NCBI RefSeq assembly: GCF_002105155.1
Contig: NW_019029056.1
Span: 1-64,000, forward strand
DNA: 64,000 nucleotides
Source: Lobosporangium transversale
Taxonomy: Eukaryota > Mortierellomycota > Mortierellomycetes > Mortierellales > Mortierellaceae
Direction of reading: 5' to 3'
The translations under genes were made by a program, and so were the position numbers. Of the stretch, positions 1-11,174 are shown piece by piece (the first letter of the stretch is position 1; each line of letters begins with the position of its first letter). Below the pieces are notes generated by a model that was not told the DNA's origin, made no database searches, and saw only the letters and a program-made list of their open reading frames with translations.

Positions 1-42
1 TGAATGCGATGTGTTTATTGATATTCCCCCTTTATTTGATAG

Positions 43-581
43 GTTCATCCAGCTAGCGGTGCTGGTGCAATGAATGCAATGCAGGATGCAGTGGCTCTGG
101 CAAATTGGATTAGTGTACTTGATTCAACAGCAACCGACGAAATAACAAAAGCCTTCAAAGAGTATAGAGCAGAGCGTTACCCAGTTGCCATGGCTACCTT
201 TACAGAGGCACGAGCGGTATCTAGGGTAACAGAGAAGGCAAGTTTTTATTATCAAAACTGTGCATCTTGATGACAGAAGCAGAATAGTCAAAACGTGTAT
301 TTATTTATCATATTACCTTCTCACATCGATTTGCTTGACAAATACAGGATCTAAAAGCCAGGATTATTCGCTACCTCACTAAAAATATGCCGAGCTGGCT
401 CTGGAGCATTATGCTTAAGCGCATGGTAGAATCACGCCCCCAAGTCTCGTTCTTGCCACTGGTAGAGGACAAAGGGACTGTGCCACCCAAGTACCAACCA
501 AGTCTTCAAAAGACATTGGCAATCAGGAAAGCAAGAGAGACTGCAGAAGCAAGTCGAGTAACCGCAGCTACAGCTCTCTAG
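43..581 (+). CDS. FAD-dependent monooxygenase, array copy 0 (3' end only)
   Basis: Only the last two exons are inside the window: 43-237 and 348-581, about 143 residues ending in TAG. The first visible exon starts V-H-P-A-S-G-A-G-A-M-N, the end of the second FAD-binding (GD) motif of group A flavin monooxygenases, and is 195 nt, the same as in every other copy. The last exon carries the family's C-terminal signature (RPQVSFLPLVEDKGTVPPKY). The intron between them begins GCAAGT at 238 and ends in CAG at 347, so it looks like a GC-AG intron. The FAD dinucleotide fold and the catalytic body lie outside the window. Substrate unknown. Confidence 0.85.
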
Positions 582-736
582 TAGAGAAGATACTGAAATG
601 GAATAAAGGAGATGATAGTTAAAACTGAGGATAAGAAATAGGAAATTACGAATATCTCTCTTTTGGGATCGAGAAAAGACTCTACCTGAAATTTGACGCT
701 TCACACACATTAACAAGGGAATCACCAGTGTGGAAA

Positions 737-772
<36 letters not shown>

Positions 773-919
773 AGAGAAAGGTGGCTACTTTCATAAATCA
801 AATTGAGTTTTTTAAAAGTGAGGACGGCTCTTCTTTGATTGGAGGCACTAGAAATTTTTTGTGAAAGACGCGTTACACAGAATGAATCGATTGGACTTTT
901 TTTATTTATATTATTTGGC
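582..919. other. Spacer between copies 0 and 1
   Basis: No gene seen. It holds the 3' flank of copy 0 and an A-run of about 31 nt at 739-769. The minus-strand reading frame over this run is phenylalanine from poly(T) and is not a gene. Confidence 0.6.
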
Positions 920-1060
920 GTAGTCAGAAAAAGAGTATCTCAATGCATCTGGAACTCATTCATTTCTCCATCCGTCTTTGTATTAATCATTCTATTTTTT
1001 ATTTCCTCCCCCACTTCTCCATCATTTTATTGCGATCGACGCTGTTTATAAAAAGCAATA
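920..1060 (+). promoter_or_regulatory. Array-type promoter of copy 1
   Basis: This block aligns by eye with the upstream regions of copies 2-5. It has an A-rich/GAGTATC element followed by a conserved CAATGCATCTG at about 940, a pyrimidine-rich stretch, then TGCGATCGAC at 1031-1040 and TTTATAA at 1045-1051, just before ATG 1061. The palindromic GCGATCG core is shared with copies 3, 4 and 5. TTTATAA lies only about 10 nt from the ATG, so either the leader is very short or this is not the functional TATA box. Confidence 0.5.
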
Positions 1061-2542
1061 ATGCCAACAGCAAATACTTTGCCAGACAGCAAACCCACAG
1101 TCCTGATCGTAGGTGCCGGTATTGCCGGTCTTACCTTGGGTATTCTTCTTGAGAAGGCTGGTGTCCCATATGAAATATATGACCGTATGGCTGAAGTTAA
1201 GCCCTTGGGTAAGAAAATAATAAAAGAATTTACGCCATTTGAGTTCAAAAATAAGATTGGAAAATGCTAACTCACATAAACACTTTAAAAAAAAAAATAA
1301 TAATAAAAAAGGGTCTGCATTGTCGCTCTTAGCGAATGTAGCGCCGTTGTTCCAACAAATTGGTATTTATGATGATTTGGTTAGGCTTGGGAAGCTCTGC
1401 GATTCAATTGACCAATATAGTGAGGATCGTAAATTTGATTATTCCATGGATATCAAGGCGACTACCCAGATGTAAGGAAGAAAGCGCGAAATAAACTTTT
1501 AACATTGTTGTATTTTATGTCTTATTTGTTCTTTTGTTTCCATTCTATTACTTCAGGGGAGGATTTCCAGGATATATTGTCTCTCGTTCGGCATTTCATG
1601 ACTTGTTATTTCGACAGATCCCATCAAACAAAATCTTTTTAGGGAAGCGAGTCGTGTCCATAAAACAGAGTCTAGAGAATGGTGTCCAGCTCCAATTCTC
1701 GGATAAGACAATCGCAGAAGGTGATATTCTTGTTGGAGCTGACGGCGCTTATAGTGCTGTCCGACAAAGTCTCTACGACTCATTAAAGAGCGAAGGACAA
1801 TTGCCAGCTTCTGATGATGGAGCTTTACCGTTCACTTGTGTTTGTCTTGCGGGACAGACTAAACCAATGGATCCTGAAAAATATCCAGAACTAGCCGATC
1901 CTAAATGCCATTTCACCTCGGTCATTGGAGATAACAAACCCTATTCTGTAAGTAACTGAATAGAGCAAAGAAGACATAATAATGGACCTATGCGTTGCAG
2001 CCCTGGAAGCTGACCCTTCATTCTTTCTTATTCTAATATTCTATTCGTGGACGTAGGTGGAAGATTTTCACGGTCAAAGGTAATATATTCTGTTGGAGTG
2101 TGGTGCAATACCTGGACAGTGAAAGCTCCAAAAGCCATGATAGTTTCCGAAACTCGGAATGGGGTCCTGAAGCTGCAATTGCAATGTGTAAAGAGGTCCA
2201 AGACTTTCCAGTCCCTGGCGGCAAGAATAATGACATGACCATTGGGGATCTCATTGACAGCACGCCACTGATTTCCAAGGTCATGTTGGAGGAGAAAGTG
2301 TTTGATACATGGTATTCAGAAAGGACGGTTCTGGTTGGGGATGGTAATGTCACACATTGATTGCATCCTATTACTGCTGGTTTATACTATTATGTTTGGC
2401 TATATTCCAGCTGCACTTTGTTTCTCATACTCTTCCTCATTTTTTACTTGTTTTTCTGTATTTTATTATCATCATTTCGTTCTTGTCTTGCACGAATAGC
2501 CTGCCACAAGGTAACGTGCTATCTGGATATAGGCTAAAAAGG

Positions 2543-2573
<31 letters not shown>

Positions 2574-3280
2574 AAAAGAAATGAAAGAGAGCAAATGCAA
2601 TGAAAACTATTAGATGTCCCTCCTCTTACTTGAACAAATGGCGAATATACAAAGAGTTATTCCTTGTTCACTACGAATACCATTTTTATATTGGTATCCA
2701 TCTTTTTTATTTGCTAGATCCATCCAGCTAGTGGTGCTGGTGCTATGAATGCAATCCAGGATGCGGTGGCGCTGGCAAATTGGATTAGTGTACTTGATTC
2801 AACAGCAACCAACGAAATAACAAAAGCTTATAAAGAGTACAAAGCAGAGCGTTACCCAGTTGCCAAGGCTAGTTTTGCACGAGGACGGATGTTATCCAGA
2901 GTAACAGAGAATGTAAGGCTTTTGCTATTAGAACAAGCTGTCAGCCATTGTATATCTTGACGAAGGAATCGTAATTCTGAAGACATCTCTTAAATATCGC
3001 TTTCTGATGCTAATTCTTTTGGTAATTATAGGGCTTGAGGGCTACGATTGCTCGCTACCTCACAAAAAATATGCCGACCTGCCTTGGGAATATTTTGACT
3101 AAGCGCGCCATAGAATCGCGTCCTCAAGTGTCGTTCTTGCCACTGGTAGAGGACAAAGGGACTGTGCCACCCAAGTACCAACCAAGTCTTCAAAGGACAT
3201 TAGAGATCAGGAAAGCAAGAGAAACCACGGAAGCAAGACAAGCAACCGCGCCTATAGTGATTGAATATAAGGGTTGTTAA
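1061..3280 (+). CDS. FAD-dependent monooxygenase, array copy 1
   Basis: Seven-exon model: 1061-1208, 1312-1471, 1557-1947, 2064-2343, 2500-2510, 2718-2912, 3032-3280, giving 477 aa. The N-terminus has the Rossmann GxGxxG (GAGIAG, residues 18-23). Exon 3 has the DG motif (GDILVGADGAYSAVRQ, near residue 160). Exons 4-6 build the GD motif (GD-ACHK-IHPASGAGA), with ACHK on an 11-nt microexon. These motifs define the PHBH/UbiH-like group A flavoprotein monooxygenases, which hydroxylate using NAD(P)H and O2; the substrate cannot be told. No signal peptide or membrane segment is seen. The exon 4 acceptor is disturbed: the usual AG before TGG is followed by an extra G (2055-2057), and the nearest in-frame acceptor is AG 2062-2063, which drops two residues (W, K). 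Expression as a full protein is therefore slightly uncertain. Confidence 0.8.
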
Positions 3281-3404
3281 TATAATAAAGTGAGCAGACT
3301 AAGGATAGAGGTATAAGAAGTAATGAATATATCCCTCTAGGACTAAAGAAGGCTTTACCTAATAGTTAACGCGCCATGCAGTTGACCAGACATGTTTCTT
3401 CCGC

Positions 3405-3480
3405 TCCCAAGGTCACATTGGAAGAGAAAAGCTTTACTTGGGGTATAAAATGTCACAATTATTGTTTGCGCTAGAATGCT
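3405..3480 (+). pseudogene. Relic of array exon 4 (3' part)
   Basis: The stretch reading CCCAAGGTCACATTGGAAGA and the bases after it resembles the end of exon 4 in intact copies (SKVMLEEKVFDTW). It then jumps by an internal deletion to the AATGTCACA sequence that follows the exon 4 donor in copy 1. No open frame is left. It lies directly downstream of copy 1. Confidence 0.5.
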
Positions 3481-3642
3481 GCTGTGCGAAATCTAATATG
3501 CTCAGAAAGGAATCCGCATGGTCTTATCAATTGAGAGCCACAAAAGCAACAAACAAGGAACTGGAGCTGGATGCACAATGAACCTTTTTCGTCCCTCTAG
3601 TTCTTTCTGTTATCTTTGCGCTATTGATGCTTATTATAAATA

Positions 3643-4705
3643 ATGTCAGTAGCGCATCACACGACATTAAGCCTACAGTACTGGTTGTGGCCTAACATTG
3701 CTGGACGCACACAAGCCATTTTTCTTGAGGAGGCTGTTATTCCATATGAGATCTTTTCCACATGGCCCTTGGCGTGCGGAAAAAAATTCATGTCATTTAA
3801 GGTTACAAGAATGCTTGAAAATTACAATCCGTCCAACCATAACCCACTATTTCCACAAAAAGAAAAAAAAGTGGATGTAACGTTATTCTTGCGGCAATGA
3901 TATTTATGATGAGTTTATCAGCCTTGGAAAAAGGGCTGCTATACAAACAAGCAATATTTTGAGGACCATACATTGGATTGTGTACTGTATTTACTGAAGT
4001 GCAAGGCCGTTGTCGAGACCAAAGGAAACACTTGCTGCATGAGCTCAAACCTTGTTTTGGTTTGATTTTTTAATTTTAACTTTATTCTTATCACTCTCAT
4101 CATAAGTTTTTTACGACTTGCTGCTTCATCAAATGCCGTTGAGCAAAATCTTTTAGGAAGGCAAGTTCTGTCCATAAAAAGAGTCTAGTGAATGGCCTAC
4201 AAGCTCATTTTTCTGATAGGACAATTTTAGAAAGTAATATCATTGTTAGGACTGATGGTGCTCATATCATTGTTCGTCAAAGCCTCTATGGATCACTTAA
4301 GTGAATCACGAAGGGTCAAGGTCAATTACCGGGTTCAAATGATGGAGTCCCACCACCCATCCGACGCTATCCAGGGTGACAGAGAAGGCAACATTACAAG
4401 GGTTTAAGTAAGTTGTCGATCGCTGTGTCTTTTAGTAAGAAATCAAAAAGGTGAAGAAGATATTTATTCCTTTACAAATACGGGATCTGGTGAGTAAAGT
4501 TACTCGCTGCGTCAGTAAAAATATGCCAGCCAAGCTTTGGACTACTTTGGTTAAGCGTATGTTGAGACCATGTTCTCAAGTCTGGTCCTTGTCATTGATA
4601 GAACATAAAGGAACTTTACCACCCATATGCCAATCAAGTCTTCAGGGGACATTGGCAATTGGATGTTTCCCGGTCAGTGTATATGATCCAATACTAACAC
4701 AATGA
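3643..4705 (+). pseudogene. Decayed FAD-dependent monooxygenase of the array
   Basis: Remnants of the family's exons can be followed in order. An exon 1 relic lies at about 3643-3780 (weak start, degraded Rossmann region, still reading EEAVIPYEIFS). Exon 2 (IYDEF.SLGK-like) lies near 3897-3935, exon 3 near 4110-4350 (the RQSLYGSL-like segment is visible but broken by stops), exon 6 tail near 4365-4395, and exon 7 at about 4480-4680 (KNMPAKLWTTLVKRM, then PCSQVWSLSLIEHKGTLPP). Exon 4 is not recognised. Multiple frameshifts and stops rule out a working enzyme. Confidence 0.75.
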
Positions 4706-5237
4706 ACCTAATCCTCACCCAGTACTTGATCTATGAAATATTGGCCCACATGGCTATAAAATATAATTGCGTGGGGTCTCCTCTCTAGATTTAAATCAAT
4801 GAAATCTGATGACTAAAACCTGACGTTCAGGTGCCGTATGAATGAGAGCCTGGAATGCATAGAAATATGATAACAGCACTTCTTTTTCATTATTCTTTTG
4901 AGACCATGCATGTAGGATACAACGCACTTACTCTCATTCACTGAAATGCTTACACATCGAGATGGGGTGCCATGAATGACCAAACAAACTGTTTATTCAA
5001 CCAACCATGAAGGACACAATACAGAATAATTTATCCATATCAATGCAGCAAAACGACAAATTAAAGTAGAATGTAAACAAGCACAGTTGATAACCTGTAT
5101 CTTCGCCCCAAGGCATGTTTCCACATGTACTCCTGCATAGAATTCTAAAAGACGCGCGTTACACAGAAAGGAAAGATATCGATTGGAAATTTTTTTTTTT
5201 TTTCCTCAACCAAGTGCCGCAAAAGCAACTGGATGCG
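4706..5237. other. Spacer upstream of copy 2
   Basis: No gene seen. It contains sequence also found upstream of other array copies, such as ACTCCTGCATAGA at about 5130, which recurs near 16599. This shows the duplicated unit includes several hundred bases of 5' flank. Confidence 0.5.
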
Positions 5238-5360
5238 CAATGAATAAAAAGAGCATCTCATTGCATCGGGGAACTCATTCATTCTTCATTGTGCTTCTCT
5301 TTCAATTCCCAATCCTTTCCATTGTCTTGTCGCTGTTGTCGCTCTTTATAAGAAACAATA
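5238..5360 (+). promoter_or_regulatory. Array-type promoter of copy 2
   Basis: It contains TGAATAAAAAGAGCATC at about 5239-5255, a TTGCATC element and the TTTATAAGAAACAATA block immediately before ATG 5361, as in copies 3-5. It lacks the GCGATCG palindrome, which is replaced by TGTCGCTGTTGTCGC, so its control may differ from copies 1 and 3-5. Confidence 0.45.
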
Positions 5361-7556
5361 ATGCCAGCAGAACATCCTTTAATCACACCAGACAGTAAAC
5401 CTACAGTGCTGATTGTGGGAGCCGGTATTGCTGGACTCACATTGGCCAATCTACTTGAGAAGGCTGGTGTTCCATATGAGATCTTTGACCGCGCAACTGA
5501 AATCAAACCATTGGGTAGGGAGAGGAAAAAAGAAAGAAACCCATATCAGTTATGTTCCCGAAAAAACGATCCTAAAAGTAGCCATTACTGCAATACATAA
5601 TAACAATTTCTTTTAACTGTACTGGATTATATTTCGATAAACCTCATTAAAAAAAAAAAAAAAAAAAAAAAAAGGATCCGCATTATCGCTCATAGCGAAC
5701 GTAGCACCATTATTTCAACAAATTGGTATTTATGATGAGTTGGTCAGCCTTGGGAAACTCTGCTATTCAATTGACCAATATACTGAGGACCGTAAATTTG
5801 ATTATTCGTTGGATTTCAAGGCGGCTACCAAGATGTAAGGAAGATAGCGAAACTTAATATTTATCTTTATTTTACACCTATATCTTAACTTCTATTTTTT
5901 TCCTGCTATCAATCCATTTTATTTCTTTAGAGGAGGATACCCAGGGTATATCATCTCTCGTTCGGTTTTTTATGACTTATTGCTTCGACAGATTCCGTCA
6001 AACAAAATCTTTTTAGGGAAGCGGGTCCTGGCCATAAAGCAGAGTCTGCAAAATGGTGTCCAAATCCAATTCTCGGATAAAACAATTGCAGAAGGTGATA
6101 TTCTTGTTGGAGCTGATGGTGCTTATAGTGCTGTCCGACAAAGCCTCTATGACTCATTAAAGAGCGAAGGACAATTACCAGCTTCTGATGATGGAGCTTT
6201 ACCGTTCACTTGTGTTTGTCTTGTGGGACAGACCAAACCAATGGATACTGAAAAATTTCCGGAGTTAACCGATCCAATCTGTCATTTCAGGTCGGTTATT
6301 GCGGATAACAAACCGTACTCTGTAAGCAAACTGGAGATCAGCGACACATGAAAACGAATCTATGCGACTTAACCCTATAGGCAGAAGCTTACCTTTTTTT
6401 TTACTTTTTCTCTGCGGATGCAAGTGGGCGACTTTGACAGTGAAAGACAATGTTTATTGTTGGGGTGTGACGCAGTATCTCGACAGTGAAAGCTCCAAGA
6501 GCCATGATAGTTTCCGAAATTCAGAATGGGGTCCTGAAGCTGCAATTGCAATGTGCCAAGAGGTCCGAGACTTTCCAGTTCCTGGCGGTAAGAATAATGA
6601 TATGACCATTGGAGATCTCATTGACAACACGCCGCTGATTTCCAAGGTCATGCTGGAGGAGAAAGTGTTTGATACATGGTATGCGGGAAGGACGGTCTTG
6701 ATCGGAGATGGTAATGCTACTTACTGATAATATCTTATTAATGCTGGCATATAATGTTATGCTTGACTACATTGCAGGTGTACTTTGTTTCTCATACTCT
6801 TTCCCTCTTCACTTTTTTGGCATACATGAGTAGCTTGTCATAAGGTATTGTATTATCTGAGTATAGGCTGAAAAAAAGTGCTTGGACAATAGAAGCTACT
6901 TGGTACTCTCTCTTACTTAAACAAATGGAGAATGTAAAACGAGGCATTTCTTACTAACGACGAATATCATGTTTATATTGGTATTCCCTCCTTTTTATTT
7001 CCTTTTTACTTGGTAGATCCACCCAGCTAGTGGTGCTGGTGCTATGAATGCAATGCAGGATGCGGTGGCATTGGCAAATTGGATTAGTGTGCTAGATTCA
7101 ACAGCGATCGACGAAATGACAAAAGCCTTCAAAGAGTATAAAGCAGAGCGTTACCCAGTTGCCAAGGCTAGTTTTGCACAAGGACGGATGCTATCTAGAG
7201 TAACAGAGAAGGTAAGTTTATACATTAAACCATTGTGCATCTTGATGACAGAGGCGAAATGATTAAGACATATATATATTTGCACTATTATTTTCTTATG
7301 TCAATTCACTTGACAACTACAGGACCTCAAGGCAAGGATTACTCGTTATATTACTAAAAATATGCCAACCTGGCTTGGGAACATTTTGACTAAGCGCATG
7401 TTGGAGTCACGTCCTCAAGTGTCGTTCTTGCCTCTGATAAAAGATAAAGGGGCTGCGCCACCCAAGTATCAGCCTAGTCTTCATAAAACATTGGCGATCA
7501 GGAAGGCAAGAGAATCTGCGAAAGCAAGACAAGCAACCGCAGCTATAGCGGTTTAA
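5361..7556 (+). CDS. FAD-dependent monooxygenase, array copy 2
   Basis: Exons 5361-5514, 5675-5834, 5931-6321, 6425-6710, 6834-6844 (11-nt microexon), 7017-7211, 7323-7556; 476 aa. GAGIAG (FAD ADP-binding fold), GDILVGADGAYSAVRQ (DG motif) and GD-ACHK-IHPASGAGAMN (GD motif) are all present, and the C-terminus has the family RPQVSFLPL block. The N-terminus MPAEHPLITPDSKP is two residues longer than in copies 3-5. At the exon 2/3 junction the usual Met codon is ATA (Ile). Intron 1 has an A-run of about 25 nt that runs straight into its acceptor AG at 5673-5674 instead of a pyrimidine tract. Its exon 3 is nearly identical to those of copies 1 and 3. Role: NAD(P)H-dependent hydroxylase of unknown substrate. 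Confidence 0.87.
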
Positions 7557-7976
7557 TAGGGGGGATATTAGAGTGAAATAAATAAAGAGAGCATAATCTA
7601 GACTAAGGTGATTAAGAATAAAGGAATGAGAAGTGGATGACTGTCTGTAGGACTTATGGAAGGGCTGCTCTTATGTCACTTAATTAGTCGGGTTTGTGCC
7701 TTCCGTTCCCAATGCAAGTTAAAAAACACATTATTAGGGGGGGTGTATATGTTGTTCGTGTTGACAACCATTTATAAACACCCTAGGAAGATATACTTCA
7801 TCTCCGCTTGTACGCGTTATGTGGCTGTTGGCGTTTAGCTCCGAATAACTCTTGTTGTCATTCATGAGGAATACTCAGCCCTCAAAGACCTGAACCTTGA
7901 TAATCATATTCCTTGCTTCTTCCCACGCTATCTAAGCCTGTGTAGCCCAATAAAGCAGGAAAGTCTGTTTATTGAC
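7557..7976 (+). other. Duplicated 3' flank of copy 2
   Basis: No gene seen. The segment at about 7840-7900 (CTCTTGTTGTCATTCATGAG and onward to ACCTGAACC) resembles 13785-13830 downstream of copy 3 and, inverted, about 22510-22570 downstream of copy 6. The duplicated unit therefore extends about 350 bp past the stop codon. TE1 inserted at the end of this flank. Confidence 0.55.
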
Positions 7977-7978
7977 TA

Positions 7979-8022
7979 GAGTCCTCGCCAAAAAAAGTCG
8001 TAAACTAATATATTTTTAAAAT
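7979..8022 (+). repeat. TE1 left terminal inverted repeat
   Basis: About 42-44 bp starting GAGTCCTCGCC. It pairs with 10223-10265 with a 2-nt length difference in the A-run and a few mismatches at the inner end. Confidence 0.88.
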
Positions 8023-8110
8023 ACTCAATTTGAATTGAGCTTTGAGAAATAAGAAATTTACGTACAAATATTTTAAAATATATATATGGATTACTGTTGA
8101 TCAATACTAT

Positions 8111-8164
8111 CCTCATCCTCATCCTCATCCTCATCCTCATCCTCATCCTCATCCTCATCCTCAT
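8111..8164 (+). repeat. CCTCAT hexamer repeat, 9 units
   Basis: Nine tandem copies of CCTCAT lie between the TE1 left end and its transposase gene. The apparent Arg-Met or His-Pro reading frames through it are repeat artefacts. Confidence 0.9.
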
Positions 8165-8190
8165 TCATATTCTCACCTATCAGGAGTAAA

Positions 8191-10160
8191 ATGTCTTTCC
8201 CTCCTGAAACCCATAACTTGCCCGCATATGATGACTTAGGTGATCTGTATAACGAGCTAGGCCCTATCGATCTAAGGTTTTCAGGAACATCAGCAGCTCC
8301 ACCCCGAAGATCACCTTAAAGATCACCCACACAATATCGGTGGATCACTCCTCCTAGACGTGGGGTCAAGGGTGTTTCTTCAAAGAAAGAAGCCAGGCAG
8401 TCTTCCATTTCCGCCGATTCAAACCCATTCTTGTCGAACGAGCAGAAGGACGCTGATGAAATTACTCGCAGTAAAGCGACCATAACACGTAATGAATACG
8501 TTATGATAGCGCATATCTTTAAAGCTATAACCGCGGAGGAGACACCACAAACGGTTCGAGAGTGGTTTATGAAAACTCCTGATAGAGCGGACAATTTATC
8601 GGCTCTGACGGGTGTAGGGAGGAACGCTTGTTTGACAGCAATTAAACTTGCTACCACAGGCATCCTCGATATCAAAGATCGTGGAAGAACGGGATGTAAG
8701 AGAACTGAACGTGGAAGAACTGGACGCCCAAAGAAATAAATGGATCAGAATGTAAGCTCAAAGGTGATGTCTATCATAGTAGAATCAAACAAGGCTGGGA
8801 CCCCTAATTCGGCGGCAATAGTCGCTAACCAACTTAAAGAAGACTATGGAATCGGCAGATCAGCGAGGTCAATCACTCGCGATCTTCATAAAATGGGCTT
8901 GTATTGGAGTAAAGGGGTTAGACAGAACTTCCTGCATGGCTCCAAGGAGAATGTCGCATTCCGGGCAACTTACCTTGAGCGGCGCCTCAAGAATTTAAGA
9001 TTTATTGACGGAAATTGGGTGCCTAAAATGCCAGAGGTCTTCCTTGATGAATCCTATTGCCACATTGACCATGCTGCAGCAAGACGTTGGGTCCAAAGGC
9101 GTGGTGGCGTTGTTAACGACGCGGAAAGGAAACCAATAGTGGTTATATTCGCGGCGTTCGTTGTGTACTATGATGAAACCATGAAAAAAGTCGAGGGCAA
9201 ATTTGTCAGGGGCAGCGTGTATGTCTGGCCAGCTAAAGGGCCAAAGCCACAATCGAAGAAAGGCCAAGAACAGGAGGCTGAGCTGTGGGCCGATGTGCCA
9301 GTAGAGATCAGGGACGCAGGAGTTGTGGCCACGGATCACGACTATCATGGGAATTTCAACGCCAATATATTTGATAGTATATTTAAACGACTTTGTGAGA
9401 ATCTCAACCAGATGGGACTTGGACCTTGCCAAATCCATCTTGATGGCGCTTCATATCATTTCCACAAGGAAAATAAAAAGCCGACTAAGAGAGACACTGT
9501 GGCGACTATCAAAGCATGGCTTGCGGATAAAAATATTGCTATTCCAACGAGGGAAGATGGAAAAGCATTAAATAAAGACGAGCTTATGGGATTGATTAGC
9601 GCAATTCCTGACGAGTCGTATTTTTCTGTCAGCAGGATTGCCCAGGAGAACGGCGGTCATGAAATACTCAAGACCCCACCGTACCATTGCGAGCTACAGC
9701 CTATTGAAAAGATCTGGGCTGTCGTGAAAAATATTATCGCTTCAAAAGCAAGGACGACAATGACAGCCTTGTTACTTAAGAAAAGGCTACTCAGCTTGTT
9801 TGCCAAGATTCCGTGTAGAGTCTTCTACTCTGTATGGAAAAATCTGTGAAAATTGGTATGAGGTACTACAATGAGAGAGGTCGTGTACAAGCAGAAACCT
9901 TTGATCAAGAAGTTTATCAAGAGGCCACTGATTAACAGGAGACTGTTGAGGACTTGGAAGACACGATTAGAGTGGACAGCTACGAGGGGGACATGGAACT
10001 TGATAGAGTAGTGAACCAGGATGAAGCCGATGCCGTTACCCTAGAGTCTGAGATAGAGGATCTTGTCCAAGATGTTGGAGCCGTATTCAATTTAGTGGAG
10101 GATAGTGAGTCTGAGGAGGAGCGTCTCATTGATAATAGAAAACGCTTTCGAAAAAATTAA
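8191..10160 (+). pseudogene. TE1 transposase (DDE, unusual D-E spacing), interrupted
   Basis: A single frame runs from ATG 8191 (MSFPPETHNLP...) but is cut by TAA at 8317-8319 and TAA at 8737-8739. It then stays open at 8740-9846 and shifts frame at about 9838-9843 (probably one base lost in an A-run), followed by one more TAA near 9933 and an acidic C-terminal tail to 10160. The 369-aa central block carries the catalytic triad: D in FLDESYCH, D in IHLDGASYH, and E in LQPIEKIW (residues 103, 235 and 323 of that block). The second and third acids are separated by 87 residues, far more than the 34-35 usual for Tc1. A GRPKK basic patch lies just before the second stop. The copy cannot make a full transposase. 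Confidence 0.85.
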
Positions 10161-10222
10161 AATTTTGAGTTTTGTACGTGTTTTTTCGGTATTTAAAAAT
10201 GGGGTATTTTATTCAATTTAAA

Positions 10223-10265
10223 ATCTTGAAAAATATATTAGTTTACGACTTTTTGGCGAGGACTC
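10223..10265 (-). repeat. TE1 right terminal inverted repeat
   Basis: Reverse complement of the left end, finishing GGCGAGGACTC, with the TA target duplicate directly after it. Confidence 0.88.
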
Positions 10266-10267
10266 TA

Positions 10268-10779
10268 CTTCGTGTCCACTCGCTCTCTTTGCCATTACTA
10301 CTCTACGTGGGTGATTTACGTTTTGTCGCACTTTTACCCATCGTCACTTAATACACGGCCATTCATATACTGTCATCCTTGCTTGGGGGCCAGAGAAGCA
10401 TTACTATGCCCCTTCCAGCCGTGATCCCATGTCTTCGCCCGATTGCTGTAATCTTTATGCTTCCTCTAGCTTGTTCTTCGACATAATAACAAAGGCAGGA
10501 CATATTTTTAAGGCTAATACCTAATATTGGTGCTGCGGAGACAACCTTTCAAACTCTTGATGTTCTGCTGGGCATGTATCCTCGAGAAATACCCATCGCT
10601 TTTATGTCACATTCCCCCCAATTGTGGACATTATTCCCACCGGTCTATTTACTTTATTGCTTTTGCAAAAATATCATTCCACGTCTCCTGCGTCTGATTG
10701 GCAACTCCAAAGACTACCATTACCTTCTGACCCATGATTACATTGTCGATACATTTTATCCAGGTATTGGTTAGGTCAC
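10268..10779. other. Spacer right of TE1
   Basis: No gene seen. It is probably the continuation of the copy 2 3' flank that TE1 interrupted. Short open frames here have no recognisable content. Confidence 0.4.
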
Positions 10780-11060
10780 TGAGTGAATGTACAAATATAT
10801 CATGAGCTTCCTTGTCCTATAATGCTGCAATCAAACTTTGCGTTAATTGTTGTAATAACATGTGGACTGAGCAAGTGGTTAATGTCCAGTTTCGACAATA
10901 CCTTCAGTCAGTGCACACCATTCAGTTTGAAACTCAGAACGGGCTCCCGGAATTACTGGAATGCGTCAGGAATCCCGGGACTAATCATTGCCAGTCCTCG
11001 ATGGTTTAGTTTTGATTAAGGATGGCAATGTCACACAAATTGTTTGTAAAATACTGCTGT
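10780..11060 (+). pseudogene. Relic of array exon 4
   Basis: The stretch around 10890-11030 aligns by eye with exon 4. A string like TTTCGACAATACCTTCAGTC matches the region of the codons for QYLDSE. CAGTTTGAAACTCAGAACGG matches SFRNSEWG with an indel. GATGGTTTAGTTTTGATTAA followed by GGATGGCAATGTCACACA matches RTVLIGDG plus the donor and intron start. It is full of frameshifts. A similar intron-derived CTGCTGTGCG string follows, as near 3480 and 15140. Confidence 0.6.
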
Positions 11061-11174
11061 GCGGACAGCTAATCTACTCCTGTGTAGCGCATCTGTTGGA
11101 ACTCTATGCAGAAAGAAAGCTTTTACATGGTCTTATCAATATCCATCAGGTGCTACAAATGCACTAAGTAAGGA

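Larger units (their letters stand above)
7979..10265 (+). mobile_element. TE1: Tc1/mariner-superfamily DNA transposon (2287 bp, decayed)
   Basis: The termini are inverted copies: the left end reads GAGTCCTCGCC and then an A-run and GTCGTAAACTAATATATTTT. The right end is its reverse complement with two fewer A residues in the run. Both ends are flanked by TA (7977-7978 and 10266-10267), the target duplication typical of Tc1/mariner elements. Inside is a broken DDE transposase gene. The element sits in the 3' flank of monooxygenase copy 2. Confidence 0.9.

Noticed and set aside
432-794. 120-aa minus-strand frame with a poly-Phe run
   Set aside because: Antisense to the last exon of copy 0 and to a poly(A) run; no start context or motif.
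7976-8239. Open frames with Arg-Met and His-Pro repeats on the two strands
   Set aside because: They are translations of the CCTCAT hexamer repeat inside TE1, with no other coding evidence.
8317-8739. Possible stop-codon readthrough or reassigned TAA in the TE1 transposase
   Set aside because: The same gene also has a frameshift and another TAA, and TAA ends other genes in the window, so decay is the simpler reading.
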